DNA from: JARIHD01 sp964503715
Lineage (GTDB): Bacteria > Patescibacteriota > Saccharimonadia > Saccharimonadales > UBA4665
Direction: 5' to 3'
DNA length: 18,753 bases
Assembly (NCBI GenBank): GCA_964503715.1
Contig: CAZDAD010000015.1
Span: 1-18,753 of the forward strand
Shown: positions 1 through 5,633 of the stretch, in pieces
Position numbering within the stretch: position 1 is the first letter of the stretch
Layout of the letters: each line of letters begins with the position of its first letter
The notes under the pieces: model-generated
Database searches by the model: none
What the model saw: only the letters and a program-made list of their open reading frames with translations
Told to the model about the DNA's origin: nothing
Position numbers and translations under genes: made by a program

Positions 1-1
1 A

Positions 2-946
2 AAATTAGAGCTAGTGGGTTACTTTGGAATTGTTCTTACTATCGCACTTCTGTCTCCTCTAGCGGCTATGCCCCTAGGGTGGCTTATGGGAACCGTAACT
101 AAGAATACTGCAATCCGATTGACCAAAAAGATCTGGCAACGGGATAATACAATAATTGCTGAGTATTCGCCCCCCAATAATCTCAGCCCCGCAGAACTTG
201 GCTACCTATATGACCAGAGTTTTGGCGTGCCCGAACTACTGGCTACAATTTTTGACTTGGAACAGCGTGGAGTGCTCAGACTATCGCCCGTGCAGGGGAA
301 TAATGATGGCGATAACTTTGTTATTAGCTCTGTCGATAAGCCTAACCTCGAAAATCTATTGGGCTTTGAGCAGGAAGTTGTTTTTACTATTAAGTCTATG
401 AGTAGCAGCGTCAGATGGCAGCGGCTCGTCGAAGCGACCGATATATGGGATTTATCGATTGAGAACATGCTACGGCAATCATTGGCAGATAGGGGCTATT
501 TTGTGGATGGTTCATCACGCAGGTCTTTAGGCATTAAATCTGCTGTTCTTGGCCTGTGCCTGCCAGTCACCCTAATGCTTCCATATTTTTGGAGCCAGTT
601 GTCTTATGGTGACTGGTCTATCCTATCTGGAATGGATGCATTGCAGAGAGATATTAATTTGTTTGTAATGCTATTAGCGACTCTGTTAATGGCCAGTGGC
701 TACAGTGCTGCTATCTACTTGTATATCGCTGGCTATACTCGCGCCTACGATGTCAATATGAGCACTACTAAGCTGCGCAAGCTATGGCCACAGCTTGCTG
801 GCTTTAAACAGTACCTTGAAGTCGTTGAAGCAGACAACATATGTTTCGAGAACGATACAATCAGGGCAGACGTGCGCAACCACTCTATGCCTTATGCGGT
901 AGCTTTGGATATGTCTACCCGCTGGCAGGATAGATTTAAGTCATAA
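2..946 (+). CDS. DUF2207 family membrane protein, C-terminal part (5' end outside window)
   Basis: The reading frame is open to the left edge (codons from base 2), so the GTG at 14 is probably not the real start and the gene is cut by the window. The visible part has a membrane helix at its N-terminus (V-G-Y-F-G-I-V-L...), then a cytosolic stretch with the pattern PPNNLSPAELGYLYDQ followed by 'LLATIFDLEQRGVLRL'. This is the usual post-membrane winged-helix-like region of DUF2207 proteins. Two more hydrophobic helices follow (about residues 175-195 and 215-240 of the visible part), and then the C-terminal block GFKQYLEVVEADNICFE...MPYAVALDM, also typical of the family. The extracellular DUF2207 domain and signal peptide would lie upstream. 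Biochemical function of the family is unknown. Stop is TAA. Confidence 0.8.
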   Translation, partial: KLELVGYFGIVLTIALLSPLAAMPLGWLMGTVTKNTAIRLTKKIWQRDNTIIAEYSPPNNLSPAELGYLYDQSFGVPELLATIFDLEQRGVLRLSPVQGNNDGDNFVISSVDKPNLENLLGFEQEVVFTIKSMSSSVRWQRLVEATDIWDLSIENMLRQSLADRGYFVDGSSRRSLGIKSAVLGLCLPVTLMLPYFWSQLSYGDWSILSGMDALQRDINLFVMLLATLLMASGYSAAIYLYIAGYTRAYDVNMSTTKLRKLWPQLAGFKQYLEVVEADNICFENDTIRADVRNHSMPYAVALDMSTRWQDRFKS

Positions 947-962
947 AATCGACTGACGAAGT

Positions 963-991
963 TAGACACAAGTCCTACATAGTGGTATAAC
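963..991 (+). promoter_or_regulatory. Extended -10 promoter of the 999 gene, leaderless geometry
   Basis: TGG-TATAAC at 983-991 is an extended -10 element. TAGACA at 963-968 is a one-mismatch -35 box at a 17-bp spacing. The -10 ends 7 nt before the ATG at 999, so transcription would start at or within a base of the start codon. Confidence 0.55.
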
Positions 992-998
992 TGTTGGC

Positions 999-1475
999 AT
1001 GCCTGAGACAAGAGATGATATGCGGCCAAGTGCTGCAGCAGAAGATACTAAAACACAACCGAGTAATCATAACCTACGAGCTGAGTCTGGTCCTAAGCCG
1101 AGCTTGCTGCGCAGGGCAATGGACTTTAGGGTTAGAGTGGGCTCAGTGATGCGCCACAAGTCTATTGTGGAGCGAGGCATCAATCAGATTGACTTTGAAC
1201 CATTCATCGGTGACAAAAGGATGACCATTAGACCCGATAAGGAGCAGGATGGCGCTGTTAAGTTAGTTTTTCCTGGTGAGGAAAAATTCGAAAGCTTACG
1301 CAAGCTTCCCGTTGTTGGTAGGTATCTGCCAAAATACGAGAGAGTCCATGCTGTCGTACCTGAATCAGGGCCTGTCACCTTGGGAAATAACGGCGCCGAA
1401 ATGACGGCCAAGAAGCAGGTTTTGCTTGCTGCTCAAGTAGTATTGAGCACTGTTGTTATTCACGTTCGTCATTAG
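999..1475 (+). CDS. Hypothetical protein with possible C-terminal membrane tail
   Basis: 158 residues; I do not recognise a family. The first ~33 residues are polar and probably disordered. A basic segment follows (about 36-62, SLLRRAMDFRVRVGSVM and RHKSIVERG), then a mixed region with a proline- and charge-rich pattern. The last ~17 residues before the C-terminus (QVLLAAQVVLSTVVIHV) are hydrophobic and are flanked by KK and RH, which could be a tail anchor. No Shine-Dalgarno sequence precedes the ATG; an extended -10 box sits 7 nt upstream, so a leaderless mRNA is likely. It lies alone between the DUF2207 gene and the tRNA genes. Stop TAG. Reality of the gene is supported by length, start geometry and codon regularity, not by homology. 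Confidence 0.6.
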   Translation: MPETRDDMRPSAAAEDTKTQPSNHNLRAESGPKPSLLRRAMDFRVRVGSVMRHKSIVERGINQIDFEPFIGDKRMTIRPDKEQDGAVKLVFPGEEKFESLRKLPVVGRYLPKYERVHAVVPESGPVTLGNNGAEMTAKKQVLLAAQVVLSTVVIHVRH

Positions 1476-1518
1476 AACACTAAATATTTGCTAGTACCGA
1501 TAATAATCGGGGCTCATC

Positions 1519-1527
1519 TGCTATAAT
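1519..1527 (+). promoter_or_regulatory. Extended -10 promoter of tRNA-Thr/tRNA-Gly
   Basis: TGC-TATAAT at 1519-1527 is a perfect extended -10, ending 12 nt before the mature tRNA-Thr 5' end. The short palindrome CCGATAATAATCGG (1497-1510) lies just upstream, where a -35 box would be. No clear -35 is visible. Confidence 0.6.
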
Positions 1528-1539
1528 AGCTGGAGATTT

Positions 1540-1616
1540 GCCACCTTAGCTCAGCTGGCTAGAGCATCGCTTTCGTAAAGCGGGGGTCCGGGGTTCGAGT
1601 CCCCGAGGTGGCTCCA
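1540..1616 (+). tRNA. tRNA-Thr (anticodon CGU)
   Basis: Acceptor GCCACCT (1540-1546) pairs with AGGTGGC (1606-1612). The D-arm is GCTC...GAGC. The anticodon loop TTCGTAA has anticodon CGT, which reads ACG. The T-arm carries GGTTCGAGT. The discriminator base is T (U73, 1613) and CCA is encoded (1614-1616). U73 matters because the T-box of thrS at 8895 has the matching A. Confidence 0.97.
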
Positions 1617-1631
1617 GAAGTGTTATAGCAG

Positions 1632-1706
1632 GCGGGTGTCGTATAGTGGCTAATATGCAACCTTCCCAAGGTTGAGAGCAGAGTTCGATTCTCTGTACCC
1701 GCACCA
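1632..1706 (+). tRNA. tRNA-Gly (anticodon CCC)
   Basis: Acceptor GCGGGTG (1632-1638) pairs with TACCCGC (1696-1702). The anticodon stem is CAACC/GGTTG with loop TTCCCAA, anticodon CCC (reads GGG). Discriminator A, encoded CCA at 1704-1706. It starts 15 nt after tRNA-Thr, so the two are probably co-transcribed. Confidence 0.96.
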
Positions 1707-1755
1707 TTTTTGTATCCAACAGCACTTGTGACTGTCATTAGTACAAACTTTGGAC

Positions 1756-1761
1756 TACAAT
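1756..1761 (+). promoter_or_regulatory. Candidate -10 box of the 1776 gene
   Basis: TACAAT ends 14 nt before the ATG at 1776, which would give a leader of only about 8 nt. No convincing -35 box is visible, and read-through from the tRNA unit is an alternative. Confidence 0.35.
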
Positions 1762-1775
1762 AGTAATCAAGTCTT

Positions 1776-2135
1776 ATGGAAATTCCAAGAAAATACTTAC
1801 ACGATAGGGCCGTTCTATTTTTGGTCAGCTCCAGCGTTTTTTTGCTTTTTTTGTGTACTGCACTTATTTTGTTACGAGCTAGTATCGGCCAGGGCCTAGA
1901 AAGCTATTTTGTATCCTACAGGGCCAATCTTGGTCTAGGCGGCTACGAGAAAGCGGGCATTCTGCCAATATTAAGTTTCGTAGCTTTTTCGGCTATCATC
2001 TTCGTGGTCGGTGTCTTATTGAGTATCAAGACCTACAGTTTGCGCAAGTCACTATCGACTACCATTCTGTCACTAACTGTATTGCTCCAAATATTTGCGG
2101 TAGTAGTTAGTAATGCTTTGCTAGCACTAAATTAA
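1776..2135 (+). CDS. Small three-helix membrane protein
   Basis: 119 residues with three hydrophobic segments at about 13-34, 62-83 and 95-117; no family recognised. The polar loop between helices 1 and 2 contains a glycine-rich stretch (ANLGLGGYEKAGILP). The ATG at 1776 has no clear Shine-Dalgarno sequence and probably a very short leader. The gene ends 21 nt before the glycosyltransferase start, on the same strand, so the two likely form an operon. It may be an accessory membrane subunit of that enzyme, which is inference from position only. Stop TAA. Confidence 0.65.
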   Translation: MEIPRKYLHDRAVLFLVSSSVFLLFLCTALILLRASIGQGLESYFVSYRANLGLGGYEKAGILPILSFVAFSAIIFVVGVLLSIKTYSLRKSLSTTILSLTVLLQIFAVVVSNALLALN

Positions 2136-2156
2136 AGTGGCCGCTACAAGAGGTAA

Positions 2157-3770
2157 ATGATGAAAAATATCGAAATCCCACTCAAGTCAGAACGTGGCAA
2201 GCGATATCGCTTCTTTGAGATGCTTCCAGGCTTACTCAGCTGGACAATGCTGCTCGTGCCTTTCATTTTGAGCCTAATCAACGTTACCCTAGCAGCCCTA
2301 TTCGTGTTGGCCTATCTGCTAATTAACTTTGCCCGCGGTGCAGCGATGGCCAGTAGGTTAATCCATGGTTACAACGTGCTTCGTGTTCGCCAAAAGCTTG
2401 ACTGGCAAGCTCTGAATACCGAGCTAGAGGCAGGTGAGGTCGAGGCGGGTGTGCGTCGCCCTAAGTGGCACTACGAGAACCTAATACGTCTAGGTGTTCA
2501 GCCTATGGTGGTTAAGCCCAGCGAGGTGTTACACGCAATCATAATCGCTACCTACAATGAGAGCCGAGCAATCCTTGAGCCAACAATACAATCAGTTATT
2601 GCCTCAAACTACGATATGAAGAAGGTAATTCTTATCATTGCCTACGAGGAACGTGGTGGCCCTCAGGTAGCCGAACAGTCCAAGGACCTCATAAAGGCCT
2701 ACAAGAGCCATTTTTATTATGCAGAGGCTATAGAACATCCCCATGATATACCGAACGAAGTTGTAGGCAAGGGCGGTAATGTCACTTATGCAGGTCGTAA
2801 GCTCAAGGGTTGGCTCGAAAAGGAGCATATTGACCCAATGAGGGTTATAGTGACGACCCTAGACTCCGATAACAGACCTGATGTCAACTACTTGGCAGCT
2901 ACTACCTATACGTACTCAGCTTGTCCTGACCCGCTGAGGGCTTCGTTCCAGCCTGTATCGATGTACACCAATAATATTTGGGATGTGCCTGCACCTATGC
3001 GAGTTTTGGCGGCAGGTAACTCGTTCTTCAATATTGTTCAATCCATGCGACCACATACTCTCAGGAACTTCTCCTCGCACGCCCAAGGCATGGCTTCGCT
3101 AATAGAGACCGATTTTTGGAGCGTTCGCACAATAGTAGAGGATGGCCACCAGTATTGGCGATCGTATTTTGCCTTTGACGGCAAGTATCGTGTATATCCT
3201 GTATACGCGCCTATTTATCAGGACGCTGTGCTTACGGACAGCTATCCCAAGACCCTAAAGATGCAGTTTGTTCAACTTCGTCGCTGGACTTATGGCGCCT
3301 CTGACGTTGCCTATGTCGTGGACAAGGCATTCTTTAGCAAGGGCAGCAAGGTCCCAATGTCAGGCCTATTACCAAGACTATTCAGACTGCTCGAGGGGCA
3401 TGTTACTTGGGCGGCAGGGCCGATTCTCATATTAACTAGTGGTTTCATACCGTCGCTTTTTAATCCAACGAGTCTGGCGGCCAACGAACTACCATTTATA
3501 GTCAGTCGTATCCAAACCGTCGCCCTTATCTTCGCATTTATTATGGTCTTTACTTGCTTCAAGACACTGCCACCCAAGCCTGCACGCTACAAGCATACCC
3601 GAACTTTAGGCATGGTCTTGCAGTGGGTGTATCTGCCGGTAACTTCTTTGATATACAACTCCTTTGCGGCCTTTTACTCTCAGACACGCCTAATCTTTGG
3701 TCGATACATGGATAAGTTCGATGTGACTCAAAAAGCCGTAGTCAAGGCCGACGGCAGCAAAGAACAGTAG
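2157..3770 (+). CDS. Membrane-embedded processive-type GT2 glycosyltransferase
   Basis: 537 residues. Two N-terminal membrane helices (about 22-62) precede a cytosolic GT-A domain (about 120-385), followed by three or more C-terminal helices (about 415-520). Hallmarks of cellulose/hyaluronan-synthase-like GT2 enzymes are visible: IIATYNES in the nucleotide-binding start, D236-S-D238 for UDP-sugar and metal binding, E328-D329 as the probable catalytic-base motif, and Q373-L-R-R-W377 matching QxxRW of processive enzymes. It likely polymerises and may export a polysaccharide at the membrane; sugar and product cannot be told. An AAGAGGT ribosome site (2148-2154) fits the second ATG (2160) slightly better than the one at 2157. 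Downstream partner of the small membrane protein at 1776. Stop TAG. Confidence 0.85.
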   Translation: MMKNIEIPLKSERGKRYRFFEMLPGLLSWTMLLVPFILSLINVTLAALFVLAYLLINFARGAAMASRLIHGYNVLRVRQKLDWQALNTELEAGEVEAGVRRPKWHYENLIRLGVQPMVVKPSEVLHAIIIATYNESRAILEPTIQSVIASNYDMKKVILIIAYEERGGPQVAEQSKDLIKAYKSHFYYAEAIEHPHDIPNEVVGKGGNVTYAGRKLKGWLEKEHIDPMRVIVTTLDSDNRPDVNYLAATTYTYSACPDPLRASFQPVSMYTNNIWDVPAPMRVLAAGNSFFNIVQSMRPHTLRNFSSHAQGMASLIETDFWSVRTIVEDGHQYWRSYFAFDGKYRVYPVYAPIYQDAVLTDSYPKTLKMQFVQLRRWTYGASDVAYVVDKAFFSKGSKVPMSGLLPRLFRLLEGHVTWAAGPILILTSGFIPSLFNPTSLAANELPFIVSRIQTVALIFAFIMVFTCFKTLPPKPARYKHTRTLGMVLQWVYLPVTSLIYNSFAAFYSQTRLIFGRYMDKFDVTQKAVVKADGSKEQ

Positions 3771-3806
3771 CTCCACCTCTGCAAAAAATAGTTACTCCCT
3801 AGCCCC

Positions 3807-4232
3807 CTAGGTGTTATTCGGGTTATTTATCCTGTGATAGGCTCTGTAGAGCGCAGCTGCTGTAGGGTCGAATCTTCCTAGGACTACTAATGCCTTGGCC
3901 GCTATCACGGACCTCTCTACCATACCATCCTGCATCTCAGATCTCAGGTTATCTATAACAGTATGTTGGAGGCCCCTGGCATCGGCTATGGCTGACTTAC
4001 GGTGCTTGCAGGCTTCGTATAGGCTTATAAATAGTTTATCTGCATCAAACGACTGGGGTTTGCGCGAACTAGGTGATCCGACCATCACGCCACTGCCAAG
4101 TTGCACAATCTCGTGTGTCGTAAAATCTGCCTGACAATTCAGGCATCTACGTCGCCGCCAGACCTGATTTAAGCGTTTTTGGTGCCGTGAATTAGTCACG
4201 GAGGTGGCCGATGAACAATATATACAAACCAT
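3807..4232 (-). CDS. nrdR: Transcriptional repressor NrdR
   Basis: 141 residues from the ATG at 4232. The N-terminal zinc ribbon has C3-x2-C6 and C30-x2-C33, with the typical W-RRRR-CLNC...FTTHE motif. The ATP-cone domain follows (about 50-135), with KPQSFDADKLFISLYEAC and the closing VVLGRFDPTAAALYRAYH. NrdR senses ATP/dATP and represses ribonucleotide reductase genes by binding NrdR boxes. The frame stays open to 4316, but the extra 28 residues are unlike the family, which begins M-x-C-x-x-C, so I chose the internal ATG. No Shine-Dalgarno sequence is seen; TGT-CAATAT lies 6 nt before the ATG, so it too may be leaderless. It converges on the glycosyltransferase gene. No ribonucleotide reductase gene is in the window. 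Confidence 0.93.
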   Translation of the reverse strand: MVCIYCSSATSVTNSRHQKRLNQVWRRRRCLNCQADFTTHEIVQLGSGVMVGSPSSRKPQSFDADKLFISLYEACKHRKSAIADARGLQHTVIDNLRSEMQDGMVERSVIAAKALVVLGRFDPTAAALYRAYHRINNPNNT

Positions 4233-4350
4233 CTCAACATATTGACATAACGCTATTGAAAAATCTAGTGGAAAAGCATGAGGATTATTGTGGATTACTT
4301 TGGGGCTCAAGCACATAACAGGGGTTAGAGTAATTATCCAAATACGCAGA

Positions 4351-4378
4351 AAACACCCGAGTTGATCTCGGGTGTTTT
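4351..4378 (-). terminator. Intrinsic terminator of the 37-residue gene
   Basis: An 11-bp perfect hairpin, AAACACCCGAG (4351-4361) with CTCGGGTGTTT (4367-4377) and loop TTGAT. On the minus strand it follows the small gene at 4405-4518 and ends in TTTTCTG. T-rich flanks on both sides mean it could work in both directions. Confidence 0.7.
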
Positions 4379-4404
4379 GTTTTGTGCTCCTAGCTGCTGT
4401 AGGC

Positions 4405-4518
4405 CTATTTGGCCGCAGGGCGGAGACGACGGATTCTGCTTGGTGTCGAAGAGAATGTTAGCTCTTCGTAGAACAGCTTGAAATCTTCAAGTGTCCCTGG
4501 TTTGTTACTGATACTCAC
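4405..4518 (-). CDS. 37-residue basic-tailed small protein
   Basis: An unrecognised short gene. It starts at GTG (4518) and reads VSISNKPGTLEDFKLF, then YEELTFSSTPSRIRRLRPAAK, ending in TAG. The N-terminal half is acidic and aromatic; the C-terminal half is strongly basic (R-I-R-R-L-R-P-A-A-K), which suggests nucleic acid or ribosome contact. Support for a real gene is regulatory: a TTGACA-17-TAGAAT promoter on the same strand, a ribosome site AAGAGA about 9 nt before the GTG, and a strong hairpin terminator 27 nt after the stop. It would be a monocistronic unit between nrdR and tRNA-Val. An alternative is a small regulatory RNA from the same promoter. No function is claimed. Confidence 0.6.
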   Translation of the reverse strand: MSISNKPGTLEDFKLFYEELTFSSTPSRIRRLRPAAK

Positions 4519-4540
4519 TCACAAGTCTCTTAACTGGCTA

Positions 4541-4569
4541 ATTCTATCAGTTGGGCCTATTTTTGTCAA
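4541..4569 (-). promoter_or_regulatory. Consensus promoter of the 37-residue gene
   Basis: On the minus strand: TTGACA (4569-4564), 17-bp spacer, TAGAAT (4546-4541), with TGA forming an extended -10. Expected start is near 4534, giving a leader of about 16 nt that holds the AAGAGA ribosome site. Confidence 0.8.
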
Positions 4570-4614
4570 TAGTCTCTAAGGTGTTAGCGCTTATGTTGAA
4601 CAGGGGTAGGGCTC

Positions 4615-4643
4615 TTGCGTTTTAAAAGCCCTTGGCTTATACT
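4615..4643 (+). promoter_or_regulatory. Promoter of tRNA-Val
   Basis: TTGCGT (4615-4620), 17-bp spacer, TATACT (4638-4643), ending 17 nt before the mature tRNA. Confidence 0.7.
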
Positions 4644-4660
4644 CTTTGGAAGTAAGTTGT

Positions 4661-4737
4661 GGGCTCTTAGCTCAGTTGGCTAGAGCGCTTCCTTGACGTG
4701 GAAGAGGTCAGAGGTTCGAGTCCTCTAGGGCCCACCA
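4661..4737 (+). tRNA. tRNA-Val (anticodon GAC)
   Basis: Acceptor GGGCTCT (4661-4667) pairs with AGGGCCC (4727-4733). Anticodon stem CTTCC/GGAAG, loop TTGACGT, anticodon GAC (4695-4697), reading GUC and GUU. The T-arm has GGTTCGAGT. Discriminator A, encoded CCA at 4735-4737. Confidence 0.97.
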
Positions 4738-4750
4738 GAACACCGAAATT

Positions 4751-4771
4751 GCCGCCAAATGGCGGTTTTTT
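4751..4771 (+). terminator. Intrinsic terminator of tRNA-Val
   Basis: Hairpin CCGCC (4752-4756) - AAAT - GGCGG (4761-4765) followed by six T. Confidence 0.9.
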
Positions 4772-4809
4772 AGTACAAAATAAGTTAAAGAGTAATTGTT
4801 ATATAAACA

Positions 4810-4873
4810 ACGAACATCCGCCTAACAGATTAAAAACGAACAAAACTACCCGTTGCAAATATGACTACGAACA
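4810..4873 (+). promoter_or_regulatory. Three ACGAACA direct repeats upstream of the surface-locus promoter
   Basis: Identical heptamers ACGAACA begin at 4810, 4836 and 4867. The third directly abuts the TTGACT -35 box at 4874. Spacings are 26 and 31 bp. Arrangement and position resemble binding sites of an activator that contacts RNA polymerase at -35; this role is inference. Confidence 0.5.
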
Positions 4874-4903
4874 TTGACTGGCCTCTAAGAGCCGCTGTAT
4901 TAT
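4874..4903 (+). promoter_or_regulatory. Promoter of the WxL-like surface locus
   Basis: TTGACT (4874-4879), 18-bp spacer, TATTAT (4898-4903), expected start near 4910. The spacer holds the imperfect palindrome GGCCTCTAAGAGCC (4880-4893). Confidence 0.65.
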
Positions 4904-4910
4904 AAGGATG

Positions 4911-4977
4911 ATCAACTATAAAAATAAAAACAGTTGATAACAAAAACAAATAAACAAAACAAAAAGGAGATACGCAA
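4911..4977 (+). promoter_or_regulatory. A-rich mRNA leader with 5' hairpin and strong ribosome site
   Basis: The predicted transcript opens with hairpin ATCAACT (4911-4917)/AGTTGAT (4932-4938). An unstructured A/C-rich stretch nearly free of G follows, then AAAAAGGAGAT about 8 nt before the ATG at 4978. Such a leader is typical of stable, strongly translated mRNAs. Confidence 0.6.
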
Positions 4978-5577
4978 ATGCGTAAAAAATCCGGATTGCT
5001 CGTAGCATTGTTTGCTGCTGTTGCCTTGGCTGTGCCAACGGTAACGTTTGCTGCATCAAGCACGAGCCTATCACAAACAATCGGCGCGGGAACGTTAACC
5101 GTCGATATTGTCGACACGACAAATAACAATGCACCAGTGGCTAGCCCTTCGGTAGACTTTGGTTCAACACCGTGGTCGTTTGACTGTAAAACAACTACGG
5201 CTACATTGGGTACTTCGACGCAATCAATATTCGTCAGTAACCCAATCACCCAGAATGTGTCAGTTAAGCTCGGCAGTACAGCGGGCTGGACTGATGGCGG
5301 CTCCAATACCTATGCTGTAGGTGGCGCAGATTGTACTACGGGTAAGATGACCGTATCTGGTGGCGCCTTTACAAAGACCAAGGGCGTTGATCCAACTGGT
5401 AGCGTATCAGGTGGTTCGTTTAGTGGCAGTACTTCTTCCGTAACCCTGCTCAACACTTCTACGAGTGCTAGGTGGGCTGGTAAGCTAGAAGGTTTCACCC
5501 TAAGTCAGCAGATTCCCGCTGGTCAGGCAGAAGCTACATATACTACAAGTATGAACTTGACTGCCACATCACTCTAA
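4978..5577 (+). CDS. Secreted WxL-like surface protein (single domain)
   Basis: 199 residues with a clear signal peptide (MRKKSGLLVALFAAVALA, cleavage near VTFA-A). The mature part is Ser/Thr/Gly-rich with alternating beta-strand pattern. It starts with LTVDIVD and ends with a segment like IPAGQAEATYTTSMNLTA, close in layout to the C-terminal WxL domain that binds peptidoglycan in Gram-positives, although the final W-x-L is replaced here. Two Cys (in SFDCKTT and GADCTTG) are also conserved in the paralogue at 7196 and probably form a disulphide outside the cell. First gene of a three-gene unit with a DUF916-like protein and the paralogue. Strong ribosome site, 5' hairpin leader and consensus-like promoter suggest high expression. 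The WxL assignment rests on domain layout and on the DUF916 neighbour. Confidence 0.72.
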   Translation: MRKKSGLLVALFAAVALAVPTVTFAASSTSLSQTIGAGTLTVDIVDTTNNNAPVASPSVDFGSTPWSFDCKTTTATLGTSTQSIFVSNPITQNVSVKLGSTAGWTDGGSNTYAVGGADCTTGKMTVSGGAFTKTKGVDPTGSVSGGSFSGSTSSVTLLNTSTSARWAGKLEGFTLSQQIPAGQAEATYTTSMNLTATSL

Positions 5578-5633
5578 ACGCCTCTAAAAGCGTCTAGAAA
5601 AAGTAAGCAAAAGCATGTACAGTAAGGGGCAAG

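Noticed and set aside
3798..3811. CCTAG-CCCC-CTAGG palindrome as terminator between the glycosyltransferase and nrdR genes
   Set aside because: Only 5 bp and no adjacent T-tract on either strand; it also overlaps the nrdR stop codon.
4233..4316. Longer nrdR start at 4316
   Set aside because: Adds 28 residues unlike any NrdR; the zinc ribbon should begin at the N-terminus.
4830..5306. Minus-strand 158-residue open frame over the first surface gene
   Set aside because: Antisense to a protein with signal peptide, ribosome site and a paralogue; only a shadow frame.
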